Shown: positions 19,619 through 27,999 of the stretch, piece after piece
How the letters are laid out: each line of letters begins with the position of its first letter
Position numbering within the stretch: the first letter of the stretch is position 1
Source: Farysia itapuensis
Taxonomy: Eukaryota > Basidiomycota > Ustilaginomycetes > Ustilaginales > Ustilaginaceae
Reading direction: 5' to 3'
DNA: 64,000 nt
NCBI GenBank assembly: GCA_023212645.1
Contig: JALBYC010000022.1
Coordinates: 1-64,000, forward strand
The notes under the pieces: model-generated
The model's database searches: none
The model's input: the letters and a program-made list of their open reading frames with translations, nothing else
What the model was told of the DNA's origin: nothing
Position numbers and translations under genes: made by a program

Positions 19619-20378
19619 CTACTTTTCTGTTTTTGGAGGAGCGAGTGTGAGCGGATGAGATTAGATGTGAAAGGGCGTGGCAATTGGACTTACTGACAAT
19701 GTTTTTGAGCCACTTGGGCATGGGTTTAGATGCTGGTGCGGTCGATGCTGATGATGCTGGTACTTGCTGCTGCTGCTGCTGCTGTTGCTGTGGTTGGGGA
19801 AGATCTTGTGCTTGAGACTGTAGATGTGGTAAAAGTGGGGCAGGGTAGGTGTTGGAGTTCATGGCTGGGTCTGCCCATCGTAGACTGACAATGGCGGATG
19901 GGATCAGCCCGAGCTGGCGCAATGTGAGCTTGTTGACTTTGGGATCGTTGCGGCGGTATTCTTTCTTGGGTGGTGCTGTGTATAGGATGACGTCTGTGGT
20001 TTGTGCTTGTGGGGTGACGCTGGCGTGTAGGAAGGCGTAGAGGGCGTCGATGGTGTCGGATTCTGCAAACTCGGCCTGAATCTGGGTCCGATCGGAGAAG
20101 CGGATGCGGATACGTACTTTGTCATACACGCGATTGCGGTTGGCGTGTAGACCGAGTCGTTCCTCTTCGCGTTCGCGCAGTGCGCGTGTGAGTAACGGAG
20201 CATCTGGTCCATGTCGACCGGCCAAGGTGGATCGAAAGGCCGTCTTGAGCTCGTCGGGTGTAGGTTTCAGTTCATCGTCTGCAACGGGGGTGGATGTAAG
20301 CATGGTTGCCGTTGATGGTTGTGCACTGCTACTGGGTGGCCGATACACGGTGACGTCCTGCTGTTGCTGCTGCGACAT
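19619..20378 (-). CDS. TUG/UBX4-like UBX-domain protein (2 exons)
   Basis: A Cdc48/p97 adaptor of the TUG (ASPSCR1)/Ubx4 type. Exon 1 is 19694-20378 and exon 2 is 19619-19626. The 67-nt intron (GTAAGT..ACAG, 19627-19693) removes a misleading extension, so the protein ends MPKWLKNIVKK. This matches the family's conserved PKWLK tail and supports the splice. The linker helix LLTRALREREEERLG precedes the UBX beta-grasp (KVRIRIRFSDRTQIQAEF... LYTAPPKKEY). A poly-Gln run lies just before the tail. The first ATG is at 20378 (MSQQQQQ), giving 230 residues. The N-terminal ubiquitin-like TUG domain is absent, unless an upstream exon exists. Confidence 0.8.
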
Positions 20379-21347
20379 TGTTGTACCACACGGAGAGATG
20401 GATGACGACGACACGTTGAATTGTGCGCCCAAAATCGCAAAATCGGCCAACTTGATTGTTTGATTGTTCAAAGTTGACCGATATTGTTAGATTTGCGCTC
20501 TATCCATCCGCTGCCCACTGCGCCAAAGTGAGACATGGTGGTGGAGACCAAGGAGCACAGAGTTCCGCCGGAGAAGCAAGATGGTACGATGGATTGGATG
20601 CACGGTTTCAGATGGATGGACATTCTAGCCCCTTGATCAGCTGCTGCACCGGGATGGGGGGGTCTGTGTCGGGATGTGAAAGGGGGGCGAGCAAGGGGGG
20701 ATGATCTGCAGCTTCGGCTACGGTGTGAGACATCCAATTGCGCAGACGGCTCGAGGACCCTGTACAGCTGTCCTGCATTGCCAAGGTGAAGGCGTAAGTT
20801 TGGCCACTTGTCTCACACTCTATTGTTGACTAGACAAGCATCCTTGTCTCAGCCTCCCTCTCCCCTCCCTCCTTCGCCTAGGTCACGGGTAGAGTGCAAG
20901 ACATACAAACATTTGTAACCGCAGCGGAGCTCTGATCGCTCTGAGCTCTGTCCCTCCCCGCAACGCTTTAACCTTGTTCTTCCCACACCAAGCTGGAAGA
21001 TCTTCCCGGTTGCCACTGCTGGCGATCCCGCAACCCGTGTCGCCTACTGCGCTGCACGATTGAACATGTGAACCAACTCAGCTCCGTTTGCCGCTCCCCC
21101 CCCATTGCCATTGTGAGACACGCTTTAGCCTCGTCAAGCAGCCCATGACCCGCGAAGGAGAGAGAGAGAGGGGTAGCGCTGCACGCGCTCCTTTGTGTAG
21201 CTCACCCCCCCATCATGCCACGTCTATAAGTATTCCCCAACACCACCCCCCCCCCCTCGAACCAATGCCCTCCAAACAAAGCTTGCCTTCTCTTTACCCC
21301 TACACTTCTTCTGCCTTCCACCAACAACAATTCTCCGGGACTACATC
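20379..21347. other. Long intergenic promoter region with pyrimidine and poly-C tracts
   Basis: Nearly 1 kb between divergent genes. It contains a TCTAACA element (complement, 20485-20491) near the UBX gene. Near the secreted-protein gene it has CT-rich and C-rich tracts (around 20850 and 21100, and a run of ten or so C at about 21248) and a TATA-like CTATAAGTA at 21224. I see no gene. Confidence 0.5.
20485..20491 (-). promoter_or_regulatory. TCTAACA element upstream of UBX gene
   Basis: Exact match on the minus strand, about 107 bp upstream of the UBX-protein ATG. Confidence 0.4.
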
Positions 21348-22553
21348 ATGGTCCAAGCTGTTAAAGGTCTTTTGGCCCTCGTTCCTCTGGCTCTGCTCGT
21401 GCTTTCGGGTCAGGAAGCTGCCGCTGCTCCTACAAAGATGTCGACTATGGATCGACGCGCGCTCGCCGTGGCTGCAAAGCAGACGCTGCTCCCGCGTGCC
21501 TCGGCCGACGAGATCCAGGCGGCCCTCGAGATTCTTCGTCGTTCCGAGTACTGGAGTGTCGACATGGTCAAGCGCTCCGTCTCTACCTCGGGCAACGCCG
21601 GGTCCAACTCCTGGACCGTCACTGATGACGACAGCAACATTTGCTTCTGTGTCAACCGCGGCGGTGCTTCTTCCTCGGACTCGTCTTCTGGCTCCAGCGG
21701 CGCTTCTGGCTCGTCATCGTCGTCCACCGGCTCTGGCTCCAGCGGTTCTGCTCCTTCGTCTGGCTCGGGTAGTAACGAAGCTACCCAGACCGGTGGGGCT
21801 GGTCAGGGCGCTTCGTCCGGCGGCGCAAGTGGCTCCAACGGCAGCGCTGGTCCCAACGGTGACGGCACCCTCAACGCCGGTGAAGGTCGAGGTGACGGTG
21901 GAAAGACACAGACCGGCACCGACAGCAACGGTAACCCAACCTACGTCTACAACACCTACGACAACAGCTCCTCGTCCCACACCACCAACAAGAACACGAC
22001 CATCATTGACAACTCGTCCCACGACTCGAGCACCACCATCTCCAACTCCAACAACACCAACTCGGGCAACACCAACTCTGGCAACACCAATTCCGGCAAC
22101 ACCAGCACCAACTCTGGCAACACCAACTCCGGCAACACCAGCACCAACTCGGGCAACACCGACTCTGGTAACAACAACAACAACGGCAACGGCAGCAACA
22201 ACGGCAACACGTCCGACAGCAACAACGGCAACGGCAGCAACAACGGTAACGGCAGCAACAACGGCAATGGAAGCAACAACGGCAACAACAGCGGTAACAC
22301 TTCCGACAGCAACAATGGCAACGGTAGCAACAATGGCAGCAACAACGGTAACGGAAGCAACAACGACAACAACAACGGCAACACGTCCGACAGCGGTAAC
22401 GTCATTGACAGTGGCAACACAATCGACAGCGGCAACGTCGTCGACAGCGGCAACGCAGTCATCGTCGGCGGCGAACCTGTCCCAAGCGACGGCGGTGACG
22501 GTGGCGAACCATGCATCCCCTGCTCCGAAGCAGCCAACGGCGCCAGCCCCTAA
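21348..22553 (+). CDS. Secreted Asn/Ser/Gly/Thr-repeat protein
   Basis: A 401-residue protein that starts with a clear signal peptide (basic MVQAVKG, hydrophobic LLALVPLALLVLS, cleavage expected after the AAA run). A short unique region of about 100 residues follows, with possible Kex2 sites (MVKR, LLPR) and the pair CFCVNRG. A Ser/Gly-rich stretch comes next. From about residue 235 it consists of imperfect short repeats of the types NSGNT and GSNNGN, up to about residue 360. The C-terminus ends with a small CIPC motif and no hydrophobic GPI signal. I do not recognise a family; a secreted cell-wall, surface or effector-type protein fits. Long frames on both strands over the same DNA (21088-22722 plus, 21714-22694 minus) arise from the repeats and lack a signal peptide or domains. 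Confidence 0.75.
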   Translation: MVQAVKGLLALVPLALLVLSGQEAAAAPTKMSTMDRRALAVAAKQTLLPRASADEIQAALEILRRSEYWSVDMVKRSVSTSGNAGSNSWTVTDDDSNICFCVNRGGASSSDSSSGSSGASGSSSSSTGSGSSGSAPSSGSGSNEATQTGGAGQGASSGGASGSNGSAGPNGDGTLNAGEGRGDGGKTQTGTDSNGNPTYVYNTYDNSSSSHTTNKNTTIIDNSSHDSSTTISNSNNTNSGNTNSGNTNSGNTSTNSGNTNSGNTSTNSGNTDSGNNNNNGNGSNNGNTSDSNNGNGSNNGNGSNNGNGSNNGNNSGNTSDSNNGNGSNNGSNNGNGSNNDNNNGNTSDSGNVIDSGNTIDSGNVVDSGNAVIVGGEPVPSDGGDGGEPCIPCSEAANGASP

Positions 22554-22718
22554 TCTTGCGCAACAACGTCCCCTTCCCGAGGTTTTGGGCACAGGAGCTT
22601 CTCTCTCTCTCCAGGAACCACCTCTTTCGCATTCATACCCCCTTCGTCCTGTACATAACTTACAATTGTCACCGTCGCGCTTCACTGGAAACATGCAGTC
22701 TTTTGGGTCTACTATACA

Positions 22719-23813
22719 CTAGAGTCTTGGTGCTTTGCTGAGTGTGGGTGCGCCGTGAGGATCGATTTCGGACTGACTGACTTTTTCCCATTCTTCGCCC
22801 TCGTCGCTGCTGGATTTCGACGGCGGCACGACGGAGTCGACCTGAGAACGGACGAGATGGACGACGTGCTGCAGGAGGAATTCGCCAATGCTTTCAAAAT
22901 ACTTTGGCTTGATGCAGGTATCGTTATGGCTTCCGTCTGGGAAAGCGTGGAAGAACTTGGACTCGGACTTGCACTTGGCAAACAGTGCGTCCATGTGAGC
23001 TGGGGGGACCAGTTCGTCCTGACGTCCCGAGAGGAAGAGGACGGGAACACGCGGGCTGATCTTGGTAATCATCTCGCCCGTATTCCAGAACTCGCGGCAC
23101 AAAAAGGCAAACGGCCGCACGGGGGGCATGACGTGCGGGATCAATTCCGGGATGCTGAGGAACGTGTTTTCCAGCACGAGGGCGTGGATGGATTTGGGAT
23201 TGCGGGCGGCTAGGTCGACGGCGACGGCGCCACCGATGCTCTGGCCGTAGGCGACGACGACGGTGGAGGAGAGCGCCGGGTGTGCGCGGACAAAGTCGAG
23301 CGTGGCCTGGGTATCTATCTTGATCCCACGCTCGTTGGGACTGCCACTGCTAAAACCATATCCGCGATAGCTCAGCATCACGACATTGCATCCAAAGCGT
23401 TTGTAAAACACAGCGGCGAGCGGCAGTCGATGACCCATATTGCCGGCATTGGCATGGAGAAAGAGGACCGTCGGTCGCGTCGATGCTAGTGCGGCATCAA
23501 AGCATTCCGTGCGGCATTTTCCCGTCTGTTGTGGGGTAGACCTGCGAATCATCGAGTTGCCTGCCAAGCGATAGCCCTGCAGCATGACAAACAGACGCAG
23601 CTCCTCGCCATCGGGCGTCGAGATCTGTTCCTCGGTGTAGGCCAGGTCATACTCGTCCGGAGTATTGACCTCTGCCTTGGACCCGGCTGGGAACGAGCTG
23701 GGGTAAATAAGCGAGGTTTGGTAGCGGAACAGCAGACCGGCTGTCGACACCAGACCGACGACGACCACGCCACCGACAATGCGCAGTACGGTAGTCCAAC
23801 TGGGCAAGACCAT
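22719..23813 (-). CDS. Alpha/beta hydrolase, BEM46 family
   Basis: A 364-residue serine hydrolase of the BEM46/ABHD13 type (yeast YNL320W), usually membrane-anchored in the ER or at the plasma membrane. An N-terminal transmembrane helix is visible (VLRIVGGVVVVGLVSTAGLLF). The oxyanion motif is FLHANAGNMGHR. The nucleophile Ser lies in GQSIGG, the acid Asp in GRQDELVPP and the His in GSHNDT. The natural substrate is unknown; a lipid or protein acyl thioester is possible. It is divergent from ATP23 with a TCTAACA element between them. Confidence 0.88.
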   Translation of the reverse strand: MVLPSWTTVLRIVGGVVVVGLVSTAGLLFRYQTSLIYPSSFPAGSKAEVNTPDEYDLAYTEEQISTPDGEELRLFVMLQGYRLAGNSMIRRSTPQQTGKCRTECFDAALASTRPTVLFLHANAGNMGHRLPLAAVFYKRFGCNVVMLSYRGYGFSSGSPNERGIKIDTQATLDFVRAHPALSSTVVVAYGQSIGGAVAVDLAARNPKSIHALVLENTFLSIPELIPHVMPPVRPFAFLCREFWNTGEMITKISPRVPVLFLSGRQDELVPPAHMDALFAKCKSESKFFHAFPDGSHNDTCIKPKYFESIGEFLLQHVVHLVRSQVDSVVPPSKSSSDEGEEWEKVSQSEIDPHGAPTLSKAPRL

Positions 23814-23879
23814 GGTGGTTGTCGTTAAATGACCAATATATTAGGCGAATTAAAACTGGCAATAATTTATCGCAGATGA

Positions 23880-23886
23880 TCTAACA
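23880..23886 (+). promoter_or_regulatory. TCTAACA element between BEM46 and ATP23 genes
   Basis: An exact copy in the 153-bp divergent promoter, about 67 bp from the hydrolase ATG and 81 bp from the ATP23 ATG. Confidence 0.4.
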
Positions 23887-23966
23887 GCGCATGCCCCTCT
23901 TCTTCAGCTTCTTGTTCGCTAGCTTCTCTCCCTCGCTCCTCCGTTGGCAGTCGCATCGCTTCAATC

Positions 23967-24677
23967 ATGTTGCTGCCAGCCCAGCCGCCCATGGAGACTG
24001 AGCAGCAGACAAAGGAGAGACAACGGTGCGAACAGTGGGCGGACAAGCTGTTTGCAACATCGCCCATGATTCGGTTCATGACAAAGCACCTCGCGCTTCT
24101 GGACTGTGATCCACGCACACCAGCAGCACCTGCTGGCCCACATGCTGATCCTCGACCGAAACTGGTCATTGCCCCCTGTCCCGAATCTGTGGCTGGTGGA
24201 TTCTACCCTTCGCTGCCGGGCGAGCCACTGTCGCAGTCTTCCATCTTGCTGTGCAGTAATCGCCTCCGCTCACGCCAACACATGGAAGACACGCTGAGTC
24301 ATGAAATGATCCACTGGTTCGACCACTGTCGCTTTCGCACAGACTGGGACAACCTCCGCCACCATGCGTGCAGCGAGATCCGTGCCTCTTCCCTCTCGGG
24401 AGACTGCCGCTTTACGCGCGAACTCGACCGGCGACAGTTTGGACTGCGCATGCATCACCAAGAGTGCGTCAAGCGTCGAGCCATTCTCTCCATCCTCAGC
24501 AACCCGGCATGCAACAACGACCGCGCAAAAGCACAGGCCGTCGTTGAAGAAGTCTTTACCAGCTGTTTCGGCGATACCCGCCCCTTTGACGAGGTACGTC
24601 TCTCGATCCAGCGTCGCGCTCATGCAAAAACACACACTGACCTGGGGGAAAACCTCTTTTTTCTTTTGGCGCCATAG
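23967..24677 (+). CDS. ATP23: Mitochondrial inner membrane protease Atp23
   Basis: A zinc metalloprotease of the intermembrane space that processes the Atp6 precursor and acts as a chaperone for F1Fo ATP synthase assembly in yeast. The HExxH motif is visible as SHEMIHWFDHCRF near residue 112. It sits between the family blocks LCSNRLRSRQHMEDTL and HHACSEIRASSLSGDC. Several conserved cysteines flank the motif, as expected for an oxidatively folded protein. At 236 residues it is of usual length. It could start at 23967 or at the next ATG (METEQQ, 23991). Confidence 0.93.
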   Translation: MLLPAQPPMETEQQTKERQRCEQWADKLFATSPMIRFMTKHLALLDCDPRTPAAPAGPHADPRPKLVIAPCPESVAGGFYPSLPGEPLSQSSILLCSNRLRSRQHMEDTLSHEMIHWFDHCRFRTDWDNLRHHACSEIRASSLSGDCRFTRELDRRQFGLRMHHQECVKRRAILSILSNPACNNDRAKAQAVVEEVFTSCFGDTRPFDEVRLSIQRRAHAKTHTDLGENLFFLLAP

Positions 24678-24707
24678 ATCTATTAGAGAGAGAGAGGGGA
24701 AAAAAAG

Positions 24708-25823
24708 CTATTCAGCACGGTCAGAGAGGTTGAGCAGGAGTGTGGCGAGGCATCGTTTGGTGATGTGGTCGTTTTTGAGAAGTTGCGAAAAGGTAGCGTC
24801 ACGCAGTGGTCCGGGTAGACAGGCACGGAGAGCCTCGCGTGCACGAGGATTGTCACTCAGACGCAGGTAGCACCGCACGACATGCTTGAGCAGTCGCACG
24901 GCCTGCGACTCGACAATCTGCGTCACCATATTGCTCAACACGGTCCCCACGGCGTAGAACCGCTCGTAGGTCTGGCAGATGTAGGCCAGCCCCATATCGT
25001 CGAGCAGAATCTTTTGCACGATAAAGATGGCCACTGTCTTGCTCAGCTCGGAGCCGGTCTCCATGATGCGCAGACAGAGGGGGATAATCTCGGTCGAGAG
25101 GAGGAAGGTGATGACGTCCGAGTTGTCATTCTGCTTGACCAGCGCGCCAATCACGCCGAGCGAGGTGAGACGGAGATACTCAAACGGCCGTGTCTTGGAA
25201 GTGGTGTTGAGAAAGGGGTAGAGAAAGAGGGGGATGTGCGCCTGCAGAAAGAGACCTCGTGTTTCGCTGTGACTGGCGACGCATTGGAGGAGCGCCAGTG
25301 CGTTGCACACCCGGTTGCTCGCCTGCGCCGTCAACGCTGGAGGCGACAGCAGCGGATACACGGACACAATCTCTTGCAGTAACGACGACATGACGCCGAA
25401 ACTGTGCCACAGTACGAGCGCAAGGTCTTCGTACTGCTCGCGCTTCTTGCTCAGTTCCAGCAACGCATACTCGCGCTGCGAGAGACTGCCTGGTTGGTTG
25501 TCTGTCTCGCTCCCTTCCGTCGAAGGTGGTGGAGAATGCGCGCCCTTTTTCGTCGGCTCCGGGCGTTGGCAGAGCTGTGTGATGAGGTGATAGACGCTGA
25601 GTGCTGTGGTGGGTGTCCCGCCTGGCCCTGTTCCGGCTGGCATCGTTGGTCCTGCATTGGGTGTAGGTCCGGCTGCCGACAGCATTGACGGTCCGAGATC
25701 CACGCCTGCCAGCGATCCACCCATGCCCGGCGGTGTGGCAGCACTGGCGCCACCATCGTTGTGCGACGCAGCTGGACTATGCATCGCATGCATCCCGCCA
25801 CTGCTTGCTGGCCATCCAGACAT
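24708..25823 (-). CDS. RCD1: CCR4-NOT subunit CNOT9 / Rcd1 / Caf40
   Basis: The armadillo-repeat subunit of the CCR4-NOT deadenylase complex, which binds other NOT subunits and RNA-regulatory peptides. The conserved core is almost invariant across eukaryotes. It runs from [20 protein letters not shown] through [28 protein letters not shown] and [26 protein letters not shown] to the C-terminal [11 protein letters not shown]. The first ~120 residues are Pro/Gly/Ser-rich and fungus-specific. The first ATG in frame is at 25823, giving 371 residues. Intronless. Confidence 0.95.
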   Translation of the reverse strand: MSGWPASSGGMHAMHSPAASHNDGGASAATPPGMGGSLAGVDLGPSMLSAAGPTPNAGPTMPAGTGPGGTPTTALSVYHLITQLCQRPEPTKKGAHSPPPSTEGSETDNQPGSLSQREYALLELSKKREQYEDLALVLWHSFGVMSSLLQEIVSVYPLLSPPALTAQASNRVCNALALLQCVASHSETRGLFLQAHIPLFLYPFLNTTSKTRPFEYLRLTSLGVIGALVKQNDNSDVITFLLSTEIIPLCLRIMETGSELSKTVAIFIVQKILLDDMGLAYICQTYERFYAVGTVLSNMVTQIVESQAVRLLKHVVRCYLRLSDNPRAREALRACLPGPLRDATFSQLLKNDHITKRCLATLLLNLSDRAE

Positions 25824-25890
25824 GTGTGAAGGCGGCCAAAGAGGGGAAGGACTCAAGGCGGCAAAAGGTCACTCGAATATATCACACATG

Positions 25891-25915
25891 CACGTGACCA
25901 TTAATCGATCTAACA
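25891..25915 (+). promoter_or_regulatory. CACGTG E-box plus TCTAACA element
   Basis: CACGTG at 25891-25896 and TCTAACA at 25909-25915, about 70-90 bp upstream of the CNOT9 ATG. E-boxes of this type are bound by bHLH factors such as Cbf1/USF in fungi. The second element is unassigned. Confidence 0.45.
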
Positions 25916-25927
25916 TGATTTCTGCTC

Positions 25928-26698
25928 TTAGTCAAAGTAGGTATGGTACAGGTGTGCAGCTCGCATAGCCACTCCTTCCGGTGTGGACGGAGCAGGTCGA
26001 ACATCGAGGTAGAAGGCGAGGCCATTGTTGTTGTTGAATGCCGCAGAGGGTGTCGTTGTCTGGGCTCGACCGGTGTAGAAGTCGATAATGTAACGCACCT
26101 GCTTACCGTTGCGGTCAATCGTCCAGTCGTGGCGGTCAAAGGGGTGTTGGTATCCGGCCAGGCCTCGGAGCCACGCTCGCCAGGTTAGGTCTTTGGGACG
26201 GCCTTTGAACGAGATGAGTTTGGTGCCTTCCTGTCCAGCTTGTGCCTTTGTCCACATTCGTTCCCACTGCAGGATCTGACGCCATGCCTGTTCGTTGACC
26301 GCATTGTGGATGGGCACGACGACGTCCATGTCTGCCACATCTGGATTCTGCTGTTTGCGCTTCATGGCGTTGTAGAACTGGCGTGCGGAGGGATAGACCC
26401 ATTTCCCGTCCTGCTCCTCGTCCGGCGGCGACGGTGGCTGTGCCTGCTGTGCGGCTGTCGGATTCTGCAGCTGTGCAAAGCTGCGCGGTATAGAAGAGAT
26501 CTCACGATCGGTAGACAGGCTCGATTCCGACCGTACCGAGGGACGTTGAGGAGTGGAAGACGACGATGAGGAAGGCTGGAAGGGCGAAGACTTGCCCGGA
26601 TTCGCCTTGAGCCATGCCAAACGTGTCTCCTCATCCACTGGACACTTGTCCGCCCCTTCTGATGATGGCCCTGGTCCGGCAGATGTAAAAGGCCACAT
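25928..26698 (-). CDS. CYC3: Holocytochrome c synthase (cytochrome c heme lyase)
   Basis: Attaches heme covalently to the CxxCH motif of apocytochrome c (or c1) in the mitochondrial intermembrane space. The protein has the N-terminal Cys-Pro heme motif (DKCPVD), the conserved REISSIPR and KWVYPSARQFYNAMKRK, and the heme-ligand region IHNAVNEQAWRQILQWE. It then continues KLISFKGRPKDLTWRAW, HPFDRHDWTIDR and YIIDFYTG. The ATG at 26698 gives 256 residues (MWPFTSAG). Cytochrome c versus c1 preference cannot be told from sequence here. Intronless. Confidence 0.93.
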   Translation of the reverse strand: MWPFTSAGPGPSSEGADKCPVDEETRLAWLKANPGKSSPFQPSSSSSSTPQRPSVRSESSLSTDREISSIPRSFAQLQNPTAAQQAQPPSPPDEEQDGKWVYPSARQFYNAMKRKQQNPDVADMDVVVPIHNAVNEQAWRQILQWERMWTKAQAGQEGTKLISFKGRPKDLTWRAWLRGLAGYQHPFDRHDWTIDRNGKQVRYIIDFYTGRAQTTTPSAAFNNNNGLAFYLDVRPAPSTPEGVAMRAAHLYHTYFD

Positions 26699-26798
26699 TG
26701 TGTGGTGGAACCCCTTATACCAACACATATACACACTCTCTCACAAAAAAGAGGGGCGAGGACACAAACCGCGGAACTCGGGAATTCAGTGTACCTAA

Positions 26799-26809
26799 TC
26801 TAACACGTG
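26799..26809 (+). promoter_or_regulatory. Overlapping TCTAACA and CACGTG motifs
   Basis: TCTAACACGTG at 26799-26809 fuses the two motifs, sharing CA. It lies about 100 bp upstream of the heme-lyase ATG, just past the phosphomannomutase stop codon. Confidence 0.45.
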
Positions 26810-26813
26810 CCTT

Positions 26814-27779
26814 CTAGTGCAAATCAAAGAGGTGCCGCAACTGCTTCATGGTGTCGTCCGGATTGACGACAGTGTGACCGGTGGTGCGTGGGTCGGTGAA
26901 GAGCTCGTAGTCGTTGCCTCCGACGTAGGTCTTGTCGCCGAAGAAGTGAATCTCGTCCCAGCCGAGTTCGGTGGCGGTGGTACTGCCTTTTTCCGTATGT
27001 CCGTCCAGAGTAATGTGACGCAGGGCGTAGGTCTTATCCCAGCCGCGTGGGAATACGTCAAAGGAAATTTGTCCACCGATGCTGTACGTCAGTCCGTAGT
27101 CTGGGAACTGCGCTTTGAGCGCGTTGACAAAGTCGCGACGGATGTGGTGCTGCTTGTCGTACTTTTCAAACTCGATGCGCTCTTCGATCCTGTTGCCACG
27201 TCCCCCCCCCGAATCAGCGTGTCAGTCGTCTTTTGTTACGCAGTGCTCGACGAAAGGCGATACCTACGATGCGTTCCTGCCAATCGGCGAAACATTGATC
27301 ATGCCGTTACGGAACTCGATAAACGTGCCCCTGCAGAAAGGGAAACAAATCGCGTTAGTACGCCGCATGAGCAACATGTCGTGGCACGCAAAAAAACCAT
27401 ACCGCATAATGGGGAGTTCGAGATTGGCAATGTACTTGAGGCAGAACTTGGCCAGTTTCTGGTACCGTTCCTCGCCCAGCCACCCGATAAAGGACTGGGA
27501 TGCAATCGGCACGCCAGATCGAAAGGCAGTCAAGCCGTTCTCGGCAAAGACGTAGTCAAACTGGTGGACGAAGTCGGTCGACGTGACTTGCAGCTGTTCG
27601 CGTACTTTCTTGAGGTCCGAGCCACCGACGACGCCAGTGACGCAGGTCTTGCGCAGCTGGGCCAGCAGCTCCAGAAACTCGGGCGACATGCTCTGTCGCG
27701 CCAGTGTCAGCGTTCCATCGACGTCAAACAGACAGAGCACCTTGGGATGCTTTCGATCGGTAAAGGCTGCTGCGACCAT
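26814..27779 (-). CDS. SEC53: Phosphomannomutase (3 exons)
   Basis: Converts mannose-6-phosphate to mannose-1-phosphate, feeding GDP-mannose for N-glycosylation, GPI anchors and mannan. Exons are 27403-27779, 27268-27330 and 26814-27189. Intron 1 (27331-27402, 72 nt) starts GTATGG and contains a perfect TACTAAC branch site. Intron 2 (27190-27267, 78 nt) starts GTAGGT and contains a run of ten C on the plus strand. The HAD nucleophile motif LFDVDGTLT is present, followed by [24 protein letters not shown] sequence (here [12 protein letters not shown]) and NVSPIGR. Later blocks are [33 protein letters not shown] and [11 protein letters not shown]. The 271-residue product is near usual length. 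Confidence 0.93.
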
Positions 27780-27999
27780 GATGGTTGTTTGTGTGTTACT
27801 TTTCCATTTTGGCTTCAGACCACGTTCTTTACCCGACGGTGCCCGATTGCGACAAATATCGGGTCTTGGGATCGGCTTTCGGGCCGAGATAATCGGGGCG
27901 AAAAAGTGAGATCTAATCGCGAAGAAGATTGTGCGCAATTGTGCGAGTCTCTCTTCTCTCCTGACACCTGTTGTGAGTCATGGCTGGCAGGTGGCCACC

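Noticed and set aside
21714..22694. Minus-strand 326-residue Val/Ala/Thr repeat frame
   Set aside because: Antisense image of the secreted repeat protein; no start context, signal or domain.
21088..22722. Plus-strand 544-residue Thr/Pro-rich frame
   Set aside because: Overlaps the secreted protein in another phase. The signal peptide and TATA-spaced start support the 21348 frame instead.
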